NCBI GenBank assembly: GCA_033439265.1
Contig: JAVTVX010000031.1
Location: 20,504,001-20,568,000 of the forward strand
Source of the DNA: Dillenia suffruticosa
Lineage: Eukaryota; Streptophyta; Magnoliopsida; Dilleniales; Dilleniaceae
Length of the DNA stretch: 64,000 nt
Direction: 5' to 3'
Shown piece by piece: positions 47,107 through 60,965 of the stretch (positions are counted from its first letter, which is position 1; the number at the start of each line of letters is the position of its first letter). A model generated the notes under the pieces. The model was not told the origin of the DNA, did not search any database, and worked only from the letters and a program-made list of their open reading frames with translations. Position numbers and translations under genes: made by a program.

Positions 47107-48083
47107 AAAAAAATTAATAAATGGATTGCGTCATTGTTTTTGCATTTCAAAAGTCATCGTTGTGGTTGTCAAAAAGAAAAGACTCACAAGGTCGACATGG
47201 TTGTCCAACGTGGCAGTTATATCCGTATTCCCTCAGCCTTTTATGACTTTTTTTTTTACCTTTTCGTGGTTTTTCAAATAGATATTATTCCCTACCGTCA
47301 TTTTTACCCACTAAAACATTTAAATTTCATTTCATAAACCTCTAAGAGAAATTAAAATCCCATCCGTTCTATCACATGCTTAAAAAATTTGTGACATTTG
47401 ACGCAGAATCAAAATGGGCATCTATCTAATTTGTGACAGGAGGACGAAAAGATTCGGGAGGGGCATGAAGTGTATAATGTCTCCTCGTTGGTATTGGGTC
47501 AATCTCCATCTCCTAGGTGAGCTATGATATTCAACACTTTAATTAAGAAAAATATATAACATGTTTACACTAAATAATTGTTGCCAAGTGGTACAAATAT
47601 TCTCATGTAAAAGTTGTTTTTTGTGGTTTTTTTCTCCGGCAACAAATGACCCAAAAAGGAGGGAATTTAACCATCTACAGATGTGTCTTTCTACTGATAC
47701 CGGGGGAAAAATAGGTGTCCAAAGATTGGTTGGCGTGGGAAGCCATAAATGACGGCGAATACTCACCACTCATATGAATTCCAAGAGTATCAACTACAAC
47801 CAAAACTTAGCCTTCTACTCGCCAACATCCTTACTTCTTGTTGAGCGGTTTCGATTCACCATTGAGATTGTCAACCTGCTTGTGATCGTCACGTCACTGT
47901 CATATGCCGCCCAACAATGAAGGCAAGTAGACAAGAGGAGTGAGATGAGAGAAATAGACAGTGATTGACATACCTGAGAGACACCTTTAAGGCAAAATAA
48001 AATATGGAATACTATAACAGGGTAAAATTCTACGTTAATAGAGACTTTTACTACAAATTAAGATAAGGAACGTTAAGACGAAG
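47107..48083. other. No gene seen
   Basis: Spacer between the MULE and the next retrotransposon. Short frames at 47539-47769 on both strands have no recognisable character. Confidence 0.4.
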
Positions 48084-49910
48084 GAACATGACAGGCTCAA
48101 AATTAATATGCAATTTTTTACAGAAGAACTAAATTGATTTAATTTTAGTTAAATATCAAAAATAAAAAAAGAGGTTTATCAATTGCATTCCTAAATTAAA
48201 ATTAACAAATAAAAAATAAATTGACAATGCAAAATAACAAAATTTGAAGAAAAATCTATCTACTAAACTCTGATCCAAGAGTTCACCACATTCAATTGTT
48301 TTATTGATCACAAATTAAAAATATTTATCTGGCAATTCAAGTATCTAATTTTAGATTTATTAGGATAACCATAATAAATTTTATATTTTTCTAAATTAAT
48401 TGATCAAATTCAACATCCAATCAAAATTTATCATTAATCGACTGAATATGATATCGTTTCATATTAATGTAATGATAGTATTAAGTTTTGTGAAAATAGT
48501 TAAATCAAAATCCAAAATAACTGGGTAGCTATAATTATTAAATTTTGTTCTATCGATTCTCTTATATTAAATATGAATATTGGTTAAAAATTCATAAAGA
48601 TAAATAACATAATTACTATTTGTACCATTTATTCATGACAATTACGAATTATTAAACTCATGAAATAGTAATAGAAAGAATAATATTGAATTAAATTGTC
48701 ATATTAACTGATATCAATATTTTATATAAAATTAAAACAAAAATCAATAAATACTTGAATTAAAGGGCAAGAAATTAAATGAAATGCATAATCTCACAGT
48801 GAAAATAATCGAAATAAAATCTCCTTAAATCAGAAAATAAAACTTAACCACTCATGGTAGTAAATATAATCTCTTGAATTCCAAAAAAAAAAAAAAACTA
48901 AAAGAAGAAAAATGTTTATTTTTGAAAAGAAGAAAAGAAACACACCGCAGCCGGCAGCCATTCTTGGAATATATATTTCATGTTCCTACTAACTGTCCTT
49001 TTGTTTGCCCTAAGAATCTCTCTTTTTATAGAGAGAATAATCTAGTCTAAATAAAGTTCTCAAAAAAATAAGGATTCCTAAAATTCAAAGAAAATTACTA
49101 ATGGTAAAAATACCAACTAACTGGAGAAAGAAAATTCTAAAATTAGGGTAATATAAGAGATAATAAGATAAATTCCCAATATATGAAAATTTTCAAATAT
49201 CAGCACTTCAGAACTTTCTTCTTGTAGAAAATTCTATTTTCAATACTTCTCAATTTTACCTTTCAATTTGTTGCAATTTTTCTCAATTTTTTTTTTTATA
49301 TTTTCTTTATCAACTCTTCCAACAAGTTAATTGATCAATTTATTATAAAATATCCGACTAGTACAATATTTATTTAAAAATATAATGAAATTGATTACAA
49401 AAATAGTACTAATTTAAATCCCATCAAACTCTCTCACACCTAAACCAATGCTTGTCCATATTCCAATCACAATCAAAAATAAAATCAAAAATATTTCTAA
49501 GTAAACTTTTTAAATTCCTACCATTGTGTATAATGAGTTCAAATCAAAATTGTGGTCAAGACAATTAATATTTCATGGTATTCAATGCTAGAATAACTAT
49601 AATATCCCAAAGGGTTTCCTTAAAATCAATAATATGCAAAATTCAACCATCCTTACAAGAAATTCACTAAATGCACTCAATTGGAGAAAGAGTATATATA
49701 TGACGCTCAAATCAACATAATAAAATAGTATTACCAAAGATTTGCTAATATATCATATCTTTATCACTCAAACACGTGAATTTCTTATATCAATAAAAAA
49801 TCTTTTACTTGGTTGTAACGTGATTAAAGACAAAATAGAATAAGAGGGTAAATATGGTTTGTAATATATATATCAAAAGAAGCATACCAAGAAACATAAA
49901 TCCATTTCCT

Positions 49911-50302
49911 ATTATCAAACATACCCCATAATATGGAATATCAATCCAACTTAAAAGTAATTCTTCTTTTTTTTTTTTCATTCCATCTTATTCCTCAATC
50001 ACAATTTCTTTTTTATTACTTGATCACAATTTTCGATATTTTTTTTTAGCTTTTTTCTCTTTTTTTCTTTTTTTTTCTCTCTTTTTTTGAACTAAAACAA
50101 ACTCATATTATCAAACATACCCCATAATATGGAATATCAATCCAACTTAAAAGTAATTCTTCTTTTTTTTTTCATTCCATCTTATTCCTCAATCACAATT
50201 TCTTTTTTATTACTTGATCACAATTTTCGATATTTTTTTTTTAGCTTTTTTCTCTTTTTTTCTTTTTTTTTTCTCTCTTTTTTTGAACTAAAACAAACTC
50301 AA
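49911..50302. repeat. 196-bp tandem duplication in the left LTR
   Basis: Two adjacent units beginning ATTATCAAACATACCCCATA and ending TTTTGAACTAAAACAAACTC are nearly identical apart from T-tract lengths. The right LTR has only one such unit, so the duplication happened after insertion and is recent. Confidence 0.85.
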
Positions 50303-50373
50303 GGATGAGTGAGGATATGATGTACATTTCACCATTTTATCACATAAACCAACCCCAATCGTCTGATTCAATC

Positions 50374-51788
50374 TGATAACAATATTTTTATATATTTGAA
50401 TTATATTTTTTTAGTATTTATTTATGAACTTTAGGACTGTTTTAAACCATATTTTATAATTTTACACTAATTTATTTCGTGATTAATAAATTAGAAAACA
50501 TGGAGTATACTTTCTATTTTTAGATTGGACAAATAGTATTCAGTATTTTTGGTATAATTTTTTGCTATGACGTCCTATTGAGGTGATTGTTGTGGCCTTG
50601 GAAAGAAAACTTCAAGCCCTACAAATCTTGTGAAGACCTCAGAGACTGATTCATACAGGAGTATGTCAAAAAATTGAGTCGAAATCACTACAATGATAAC
50701 AAGGAAATTTCCAAATTTTGCTGATTATTTCAGAATTTATTCTAGAATCAAGATAACAAGAAAGTTTCCAAATTTATGAGGTAGCAAAGGTCCTTATCAT
50801 TCCAACAATAGTGGGGTTCCAATTCAAAGTCAAGCATCAAGTTTCCAAATTTTTTAGGGTTGTAGTTTCCTATATATATAGCATTAATAGGGTAGCCGCA
50901 GGTATCACTCATTATTCACGCCTCCTTCTCTATTTTCTCTTATTCCTCCACCACTTGCAATCCTAACAACCACCACCTATTATTGAGAATGACTTCAACT
51001 TCTTTCGTTATATGCAAAAGGGTTGTAATGACTTATATTTTATTTTTGTTTTTTGTTTTAATGTCTAGTTAAATTTCTTGATCCTAGAACTTGATAGATT
51101 CTATATTTTAGTTAATTTCATGGCTTGATTCAATTTTTTCCCTTGAGTTTTATTGGCATAATTATTGTTTAATGAAATTTTATTATTGAACTTAATATTT
51201 CAAAATGTTTAAACTTCCGTTTTGCATGATTTGAAATTGAATGTATATATAATCAATATAATTGCAAGATATTAGTCTAAACAATAAAATCTATATGAGA
51301 TTATGAGTATAACCATTGGATTAATTTCATATGTGGGATTTTATGAGAAACCCTAAATTACAGATTATCCTTAAAATATAATGTAATTTGGTCCGGTCAA
51401 AACTACATCACCATTGGGTTTTGGTTAGCCGAATCAGGGATTCAATACATGACGATTGAATGAATATAATTTAGAAAAATTTGTTATCATCAATAATAAT
51501 TCATTAGCCAATGAAATTAAGGAATGAAAAAATTCAACCATGTAAAAAATTAAAAATAGATGTAATTGATATTCTAAACTTTTCATCATATTAGGATTTC
51601 GTATATTAAATCTTGTTTTTAGAAATTTCTAATAATTTCACATTTCTAATTTAATTTATCCAACTTAGATTATATTTATTCATATTTGATAGTACAATAT
51701 ATTCTAATGGAGTGACTTATTTCGCACTATACACAATATTAGACTAGGGTATATTTGTCCGAATTCGTGGCATCAAAATCGTGTACCA
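50374..51788. mobile_element. 1.4-kb LTR-like insertion (candidate solo LTR) in the left LTR
   Basis: The right LTR runs without a gap where the left LTR is split by 1415 bp reading TGATAACAATA to GTGTACCA. AATC flanks both sides (50370-50373, 51789-51792). TG...CA ends, a TATA-like TATATATATAGC near 50870-50881 and the lack of coding frames fit a solo LTR. The duplication is 4 bp, not the common 5, so the family is left open. Confidence 0.6.
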
Positions 51789-53149
51789 AATCCCTAAAGA
51801 CAATCCCAAAATAAAGATTACTTTATTTCTCTTTTACAAATAACCACCAAATTCATGTTCTAATCACATATTTCTTTGATATAAGGGTCAAATAGAAGGT
51901 TAAATGTTAAAAGAAAGCCATGTATCAATTTATGAGGTTATAAACAAAGAAAAATTGTATAGGTTCACTAGGGGGAATAGTATGCATGGGAAGATATTTT
52001 TTGAATGCTAAAGGGGTAAATTTAGGTGTCTTAATCATTTTAATACATGAAAATCAAAATTGTGTTCTCGACGTCATAACAAAATGAGTTCTAAAATGAT
52101 CACTCCAATGGTGACATACACTCATTAAAAAAAGAGAACATAAAAGATGCATTACTCTAAAAGGCTCAATCCACACTTTGGTGGTTTTGTGTCGAATCAT
52201 GCCATTATATCCCTCAATGCAACCATTAAAAGATAACCATTAAAAGATGAATAATTAATCATGTACCATAATGACTAGTAATATCAATTATTTATAATGC
52301 AATTTGGTCCAAATCAAACATATACAATGAATAATAAAACTTGAGTACATCTCGTTAATTTGAGGGCAAAACCTATTTTTTTTATAAATAGTAACCAATG
52401 TTCTCAACTCCCTAATACTTAAAATATACATTGTCCCCAATGTATACAAAGGGTAAAAAAGAAAAGGAACCCATCACATAACTCGAAACAACAAATATTT
52501 AAAAAAAAAGTAGCACAAAATCTAAAACCAGTAGCAAGTCTTATAAAATCATTCTAATTCAACTATACTCAACATATAAAAGTAGGGTAATAAAAAGAGA
52601 GAGAAGAGAGATAACTCCCTTATGGTGACAGTCACGTGATCACATCCTATTCCTTTGAGTGCTTCTATCAACTATGAAAATTTTTCTTTGAGCAGCCACA
52701 TGATCATGTCCTATTTCTGTGAGTGCTTTTGCCAAACCTTGGAATTCACTATTATATGACTTGAACTTTGGTTAGATGCATCTTTTCTATCTTCCATCTT
52801 TGTACACCTACAAAAATTAAAAAAAAAAAAAACTAATAATACCAATCAAATACCCCTAAATTGAATTAAAAAAAATCAAATATCAAACTAATCAAACTAA
52901 AGAAAAATATTGGATTGTCTATGAACAAACACAATTGTTTAACGTTGTTATGCTCAACATTCTCCATTTGTTTCTCTTCAAGAAGGGTTCAACTGTAATC
53001 TGGGAGTCTTATATAACTCCTTCTTAATATCTAATTGTGCATTTAATTCAAAATTAATATTACATTATTCTTTACAAAATTCCTACACAATTGAATCAAC
53101 AATGTCAGTAAAACAAATTAAATGACACACATTTGGGTACTTCATAATA

Positions 53150-53275
53150 TAAAAAATATTAAATTTAACAATCTCACCATCGAATTCGATGGATAGAATA
53201 CCCTCATCCACATATATTTTTGTCTTGTCTATTCTCATGAATGGTCTTCCTAATAAAAGTAGAATTGAATTTGTG
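53150..53275 (-). pseudogene. Gypsy protease-end fossil
   Basis: The minus strand reads LLLGRPFMRIDKTKIYVDEG and then LSIEFDGEIVKFNI. This is the wording that ends the aspartic protease of plant Athila/Tat-like elements (LLGRPF...A-KT-IDV--G-L-MEF-GE). It is a short, broken trace. Confidence 0.75.
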
Positions 53276-53819
53276 AAAGTGTTTTATTCCATTTTCAAGA
53301 TGTAAAATTTTGCTAGAAATATCATAAGTATGGCATGATATTGATGGATAGTCCTAAGTCTAGTATGGTACATTCAAATTTTATTGTACAATAACACAAG
53401 ATAAAATAAACATATCCGGATCTACACATTTTTCAAGTAGAGTTCTTTTGATGATAGCAAACATATTTTCTCCCATCTTTATTTTCTCATCACCTCTCAA
53501 CTTCCTTTTTAATTGTACATAATTCTTTCATTAACTTAGTATATTTTTGTAATTGCTTGATAGCATATAACAATGCTACATTTATTTTTACTTTCTTAAA
53601 TGTCTCCAAAACTTCCTTTTCACACTCTTCCTTTTTAGATTTCTCCAATTTACTAGGAAAATGTGACTCAATTGCAATATTAGTGTTAGTTAAAGGGGTT
53701 AGATATTACCTTGATTGGATTCTCATGAGTAATTTCATCTTTCTTCTCCACATCCTTCATTTCATCTACTTTTTTAGATGGAGCAGAGCTCGAGTGAAAT
53801 TCCTTCCTACTTTTCAATA

Positions 53820-54850
53820 TTATTGCGCAGACCTTCTTTTGGGATTTACCACCGTTTGTGAGGGCAATTTTCTAAAATTTTGTGCCTCCAACTTGCTAAC
53901 CGAGGTCGCTAGTCGGGTAATCTGATTTCTCAAATTCTGTATACTCGTCCTTGTATCTTGTTGAAATTGTTGATTGTTAGTCATAGAGCTTTCACTATAT
54001 CTTCTAAAGATATACATGAATTTGATGACTGTGCAGGTGGCGGCTGTGGTGCTGTTCTATTAAGAGGTTAGAATGAATATCTTGGATGTTCTCTTTGAAT
54101 TTCATAACTCAAATTTTGATGATCCCTCCATCCAAAATTGTAATGGTTAGAGTAAAGATCATACTTAATTGAGATTGAGTAGAAGTCCTCCTACGAAATT
54201 TATTTGTTGAATATGGTCTTCTTGCAATATTGGACACATATTCGTAGGATACCCAGGAGTTAAGCATATAACACAAACTTTAGCTACCTACAATTGCCCT
54301 GTAACCAACTGACAAACCAAAACAATTAGTTTAGAAATTTAATATTCAAAAGTCTAATGGTTTACCTCATTAACCCATTTAATGGATCCATCCATTCTCA
54401 TTCCAAATTGTTGAAAATTTTTTTGCCATAATTGAGATCAACAACCTGGTTGCTTTAGGAGTTTTGTTGACTAAAGTTCCTCCACTGGCTGAATTTACCA
54501 TACTTCTGTCCATGGGTAAAATCCCTTCGTAGAAATACTAAATCATGAGTTGATCCAGAATTTGATGATGTGGATAACTAGCACAAAGTTGTTTGAACAT
54601 CTCTCAATATTTATACAATGTCTCACTACTAATTTGCCTGATCCCACATTTTTTTTCTGATGTTGGCAGCTCTAGATGTAAAAAAAAATTCTCCAAAAAT
54701 AGTCTCTGCTTTTCATTCCATGTATTTATCGAAACAGTGGATAGTTAGTACAACCAAAATTTTGCCTTATCCTTAAAGAAAAAGAAAAACTCTTAATTTT
54801 ATTTGTTCCTCGGTCACACTTTAGGGCTTTACGCTCAAGTAGAAAAAGGA
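53820..54850 (-). pseudogene. Gypsy gag fossil
   Basis: The minus strand reads TRTSIQNLRNQITRLATSVS and KLPSQTVVNPKR, a hallmark of the gag C-terminal part in Athila/Tat-type elements. Upstream parts to about 54850 fit gag by position and scattered wording. It has many breaks. Confidence 0.75.
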
Positions 54851-55070
54851 AAATCCTTTAATTTTATTTGTTCCTTAATCAAAAGATCACGAAAAACAGG
54901 ACGTAAGTGAATTAAACTATATTTGAGTGGTGTACTTTATGCACAAAGGTTGTTAATTCAGATCTGGTGTAATTAGCTCTTTCAAAGTTCTCTTGTTGAT
55001 TTCCATCTTTCTTTCTTTTCAAAAATCAATAATACAAGGGAAAAATACAAACTAAGAAATTAATATAATT

Positions 55071-55090
55071 CCCTAATAACGACGCTAAAA
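55071..55090 (-). other. Gypsy primer-binding site (decayed)
   Basis: The minus strand TTTTAGCGTCGTTATTAGGG beside the right LTR resembles the TTTTGGCGCCGTTGCCGGGG site of Athila/Tat elements. It fixes the right LTR as the 5' LTR. Confidence 0.65.
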
Positions 55091-55093
55091 TTT

Positions 55094-57469
55094 TGACTGG
55101 TTGTCAAAACCCTTAAAATTAATATTGATTCCTAAATGAGAACAATTTTATAGCAATAGTGGTATTAGGTTGAATTCCAAGGAAACTAAATTGATTTAAT
55201 TTCTTAGTTAAATGACAAAAAAAAAAAAGAGGGTTTATCAATTAAATTCATAAACTAAAATTAACAACCTAAAAAAATAAGAAACAAATTAAATTTGAAG
55301 GAAAATCAATTTACCAAAGTCTTATTCAAGGCTTCACCACATTCAATTGTTTCACTGATCACGAGTTAAAAATATTTATCTTACAATTCAAATTTTAACC
55401 TTAAATTTATTAGAATAATTATAATAAATTTTGTGTTTTCCTAAATTAATTGAACAAATATAGTATTTAGTCAATATTTATCATTAATCGCCTAGACATG
55501 ATAACGTTCCATATCAATATAATGATAACATTAAGTTTTGTGAAAATATTTAAACCAAAATCCAAAATAATTGGGATAACCACAATTATTAAATTTTGTT
55601 CCATCAATTCTCTTAGATTAAATATGAATGTTGACTAAATACTCATAAATATAAATAATTTAATTACTACTTATACCATTTATTCATGATAATTATGGAT
55701 CACTGAACTTATGGATAATAATAGAAAGAATAATATTGAATTAAATTATCATATTAACTAATATCAATATTTTATGTAAAATACAAAATCAACGGACACT
55801 TGAATTCAAGGGCAAAAAATTAAATGAAACACGTAATCTCACAATAAAAACAATTGAAATAAAATCCACATTGAATTAAAAAATAAAACTTAACCACTTA
55901 TGGTGGAAAATATCATCTCTTGAATTCCAAAAAATAAAAATAAAAATAAAAGAAGAAAAATGTTTATTCTTGAAAAGGAAAAAAGAAGCACACTGCAACC
56001 AATAGCCTTTGTTGGAATATATATTTCACATCCCTACTGGCTGCCTTTTTCGTTGCCCTCAGAATCTCTCTTTTTATGGAGAGAATAACCTAATCTAAAT
56101 AAAGTTCCCAAAAAATGAGAATTCCTAAAATTCAAAGAGAGTTACTAATGGTAAAAATACCAACTAGTTTGAGAAAAAATTTTCTAAAATTAGGATAGTA
56201 TAAGAGAAGATAAGGTAAATTTCCAAAATGCAAATTTTTTTAAATATTAGCACTTCAAGACTTTGTTCTTGTAGAAAATTTCATCTTCAACACTTTGCAA
56301 TTTTGACTTTTAAGTTGTTGCAATTTTCCTTCATTCTTTTTTATATTTCCTTTATCGACTTTTCCAACAATTTAATTGAACAATTTATTATAAAATATCC
56401 GATTAATATAGTATTCATTTAAAAATATAATGAAATTGATCACAAAAATAACATTAATTCAAATCTCATCAAACTCCCCCACACCTAAACCAATATTTGT
56501 CTTCAAGCATTCCAATCACAATCAAAATCAAAATCAAAAATATTTATCAAGTATCTAAATTTCCTCAAATTCCTACCTTTATGTATAACGAGTTCAAACC
56601 AAAATTATAGTCAAGACAATCAATATTTCATGGCATTCAATACTAAAATAACTATAATATTCCAAACAGTTTCCTTAAAATCAAGAATATGCAAAATTCA
56701 ATGACTCTCACAAGAAATTCACTCAATGCACTCATTTGGAGAAATGGTATATATATGATACTCAAATCAATAGAATGAAATGGTATTATCTTAGGATTGT
56801 TTTTATATCACATCTTTACCACTCAAACATATGAATTTCATGCATCAATCAAAAGATTTTTATTTGGTTGTAACGTGATTAGGGATAAATTAGCATAAGA
56901 GGGTAAATGTGATATATAATGCATATATCAAAAGAAACATGTCAAAAAACACAAAATCCATTTCCTACTATCAAATATACCCCATATTATGGAATATCAA
57001 TTTAACCTAAATGTAATCCACCTTCCTTTTTTTCATTCCATCTCATTCCTTAATCATTCATTCCTCGATCACAATTTTTAGGAATTTTTTTTGCTCTCTT
57101 TTTTTTGAACCATAACAAGTTCAAAGATGAATGAGGATATGACATACATTTTATCATTTTTCATATAAACTAACCCCAATCATATGATTCAATCTCTAAA
57201 AATAATCCCAAAATAAAGATTACCATATTTCTCTTTTACAAATAACCACCCAATTTATGTTCTAATCACATGTTTCTTTGATATAAGGGCCAAAAAGAAG
57301 GTTAAGTTTTTTTTAAAAAAAAAGCCATGTATCAATTTATGAGGTTATAAACATAGGAAAAAGGATATAAACTCAAATGGGTTCACTACAAGGAATAGTA
57401 TGCGTGAGGAGGTATTTTTTGGAGAGCTAAAGGGGCAAATCTAAGTGTCTTAATCATTACTATCGAACA
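55094..57469 (-). repeat. Right LTR (5' LTR) of the gypsy element
   Basis: About 2.38 kb from TGACTGGTTGTC to TATCGAACA. It aligns with the left LTR for its whole length, apart from the insertions noted there. Short frames inside it are chance. Confidence 0.8.
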
Positions 57470-58440
57470 TCTCCTACTCACATATTAGAGCTAAACTTGC
57501 ATACAATGTGATTATTACTATCAAACACCAATTTCATACAAATAAGTGGATCGTGTGACCTACGATAATGCCAAGAGTTTTAGAGTTATACACCGATTAA
57601 GAATATATAGTAGCTCACTTTCAATGTGATAATAAGAACATCACATCTCGCTATACCCTAAACCTCTTTTATTAGAAACAATCAACGTATCTCTCATTTC
57701 TCAAAACAATGTAAGAGCATACTTGATTCAAATCTATTCATGTATTTACAATTACGCCTCTAAAAACTAAGTCATAGACATAATTGGCCGACCTGTGAAT
57801 ACAAAACAATATATTAGTCAAAGACAGTCTTCCTTCCATACTACTATATTTCAACTTTATCTTAATTGTTTTCCTAAACATACACTGTCAAACCAAATTA
57901 ACCATTATTTTTGGTAGCATAGTAAAATAGTAACACTAAAATAAAATTTTAAGAGAAAATAAAATTTTTAAGGGTATAAATTAAGATTGAGTATAAACAT
58001 CTTGATCTTACACAATGAGATAAAGAGGAATACACCATCTCATTACGTATATAGTTATATAAGCACATGTGATATGAAATATGTATTACGACACTTTTTC
58101 TTACTATTTAGAACTATATGTCTTCTTTTCTAAAAATAATATATCATATAGATCTTATTTTAAATATACACAACACTTGACTTGAGTTTTCTTTCTTACA
58201 AGTTCCTTAAAATTTCATCACATTAAGAAAAACCCATACATGGCTATTATACAAGTCCAATAGATTGTGGGAAATCCATTTCGACTGCCATATATGTAGT
58301 ATACGCAACCGGTAATCTCATTTTAGTATTCTATTAAGATGGTTTATATGTTAATCCACTATAAATTAACACTGACTCATCTATACATGTTACACAAACA
58401 TTAGAGATGATTGTTTATGTAAGAGAGATAATTTCAAGAA
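57470..58440. other. No gene seen; may hold the 3' part of the copia remnant
   Basis: An AT-rich stretch between the gypsy element and the copia coding remnant. A copia 3' LTR would be expected here, but I found no partner copy on the other side. Confidence 0.35.
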
Positions 58441-58495
58441 CTTGCCCAACATACTCTCAAATGTAGACACAAGAATTTTGGGTACCAACTAAAAT

Positions 58496-58828
58496 TCAAA
58501 TGACAATGAATGTGAACGTTACATCATATATACTATGTTTATGATTACAATCACAATTACAGTCACAAATACTGTTACGATCTATGCAATTCAAGTAATT
58601 TAACATGTTTTTAGATACTGGATTCGTAAAATGACTAGTAATCATCAAATACGTAAACATATATTTCAGTATCACTTCCCTCTTTTTAATTATATTTTTG
58701 ACAAAATTGAATTTTGTGTCTATATATTTGGTTTTACTAATATATTTGGAGTCTCTAATGTAAGTAATAATTGATTGATTATTATAATAAATAGTCACAA
58801 TTCCTATTGAATTGTTTACTTCTCTCAA
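58496..58828 (-). pseudogene. Copia RNase H C-terminal fossil
   Basis: The frame contains IYYNNQSIITYIRDSKYISK, then KYIDTKFNFVKNIIKKREV and FTNPVSKNML. This parallels the copia sequence DNQSAI...KHIDIKYHFIR...V...FTKPL. Confidence 0.8.
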
Positions 58829-60446
58829 TTATTACAAAAATTTACTCAATCAAATTTATTCATAAACTATGAAAACACAAATCACAAATTATGCTTTCAT
58901 CGTAAAAAGTGAAACACAATTTTATTTCTTACTACTTAATGAGATGGCACTATCATTGAGTAAGAAAATATAACCAAAGGTAAATTTTTTTTCTCATCTA
59001 AATCACCTCCACAACCGGTATATGTACATCTGTTCAGTAAGAAAATATAAACAAAGGAAATAATTTGTAATTCCGTTCAAATATCTCAATATCTTTTTCA
59101 TAACAATCTAATCACTCTTCCCTGGGTTGGATTGATACCTGCTGATCAAACCTATATCTTAACAAATGTCAAAACGAATACTCATCATAGTATACATTAA
59201 GCTCCCAATCGCATTAGAATATGCTACTCTAGACATTTTATCTTTTTCTGTAGGAGTCTTAGGGCACATTTCATGACCTAAACTATCGCTTTTACTCACA
59301 ACAGTATCAATAGGTTTGTAATTTCTATTCAAATTTGTTTCAAAATCTTTTGATATAAGACTTTTGAGATAATCCTAATAATCTTTTAAAATGATCTTTA
59401 TGAATTTTAACTCCCAATATATAATCTTTCTCATCCATATCAACAAAATTGGAAGACAACCATTTTAAAATCTGAAAGACATATTACTTATCATTTGCGA
59501 CTAATAATATGTTATTGACATATATGGATAGAATCACAAACTTGTCACTGGACTTCACTATACAGGCACAATAGTTTTTGTTTATTATGACGAAATCATT
59601 AGAGATCACAACTCTGTGAAATCTCAATTATCATTGTTTTCGAAAATTGTTTAAAGTCATAAATTGATCTATTTAATTTACATATCCTGTTTTCCTAATG
59701 TTTAATGACAAAACTATCTGGTTGTATCATAAAGACTTTTTCCTCAAGTTCTCCATTAAAAAGTAGTCTTCCCATCCGTCTAACGTAATTCTAAATTCAA
59801 GTTAGCACTATTGCCAACAATAGACGAATAAAAATAAATCCACTACTGGAAAAAGATTTACTTATAATCAACACCCTTTTATTAAGTATAACATTTTGCC
59901 TCCGGTTGAGTTTTATATCTCTTAATAATTTCTCTATTTTACGCTTGATTTTGAGAACATCACCGTTTTTTGAAATTTTTTCGAGTTTATAATTCAGTTT
60001 GATTGTTAGAGTTTGAATTTCTCTCAATAAGATCAACAATTAACTCATTTTCTCGCAATTTTAATGATTCACAATGGACAAAATCATCCTCTAAATTAAT
60101 TAATTCAAACAAAAGCTCTATGTTCTTTAATTCACCACTACTAGGAAATTTATTCTCTAAAAATGTGACATTCCGTAATCCAATTTCTCTCACTATACTA
60201 TTTTTTGCTCACTAATGAATACATAACTTTTAAATTGATTAGAATATTTATGAAAATATACTTTCTTCCATGGGAATCCAAATCTTCAAACTCATTAGAA
60301 AAATCTTAAATACAGATAGCCTATCCCCAAAATCTAAGGTCACTCAGAAACGATTTTCTAGCAATTCAAAATTTATATTGTGTTGTTAGTGCTAATTTTG
60401 AAGACACTCTTTTCAAAATATAAGTTGTAGACAACAAAATATCCCA

Positions 60447-60965
60447 TCAAAAGAAAATGGCCAAGTTAGTTTGCACCATAATAGATTTTATCATATCTAA
60501 CAATGTTCTATTTTTTCTCTCTACAATACCATTTTGCTGAGTTGTATAAGAAATGATCAATTGTCTGGTTATGATTCTTTCATTACAAAGATCTTTAAAT
60601 TGTTTTGATTGATATTCACACATTCTATCTATTCTCATGGTCTTTATTATCCTATCTATTTGATTTTTCAACTTATTTATATAATGTTTAAAGCATTCAA
60701 ATGTTTTAAATTTATGAGAAATCAAATAAATATGCCAAAAACGCATGAAATTATCTATAAATATAATGAAACATGAAACTTAATGTCTAGACTTTACATT
60801 CATTGAACCACAAATATCCAAATAGATGAATTGCAATAGAATGTCAGCCCATATAGCATTTTCAAATGGTTTTCTTATCATTTTGCAAGCAAGACAATAT
60901 TCACACACTTGCAAATTGACTTTTGTGAACGAACTTAGTAGCTTTGTCTTCACTAGTCGATTCAT
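60447..60965 (-). pseudogene. Copia GAG-pre-integrase and integrase fossil
   Basis: LQVCEYCLACKMIRKPFENA (zinc-type CxxC before the core) precedes, on the minus strand, RMCEYQSKQFKDLCNERII and TTQQNGIVERKNRTLLDMIK. The QQNG-VERKNRT block is diagnostic for copia integrase. Confidence 0.85.

Larger units (their letters stand above)
48089..52046 (-). repeat. Left LTR (3' LTR) of the gypsy element, enlarged
   Basis: It starts TGACAGG and follows the right LTR through CACCACATTCAATTGTT, CACACCTAAACCAAT and TTATGAGGTTATAAAC. It has lost some bases near its start, carries a 196-bp tandem duplication and is interrupted by the insert at 50374-51788. Confidence 0.8.
48089..57469 (-). mobile_element. 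Ty3/gypsy element with ~2.4-kb LTRs, gag/protease only, broken
   Basis: Two long direct repeats (48089 to about 52046 and 55094-57469) bracket a 3-kb internal region. On the minus strand this shows a primer-binding site resembling the TGGCGCCGTTGCCGGGGA type (about 55071-55090), a gag stretch and a protease trace. Reverse transcriptase, RNase H and integrase are absent. The gag wording and primer site point to the Athila/Tat branch. The pentamer GAACA occurs at 48084-48088 and 57465-57469; it may be the target duplication or may belong to the LTR end. LTR divergence and many indels mean it is old. The coding part has many breaks. A 1.4-kb LTR-like insert and a local duplication enlarge the left LTR. 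Confidence 0.82.
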
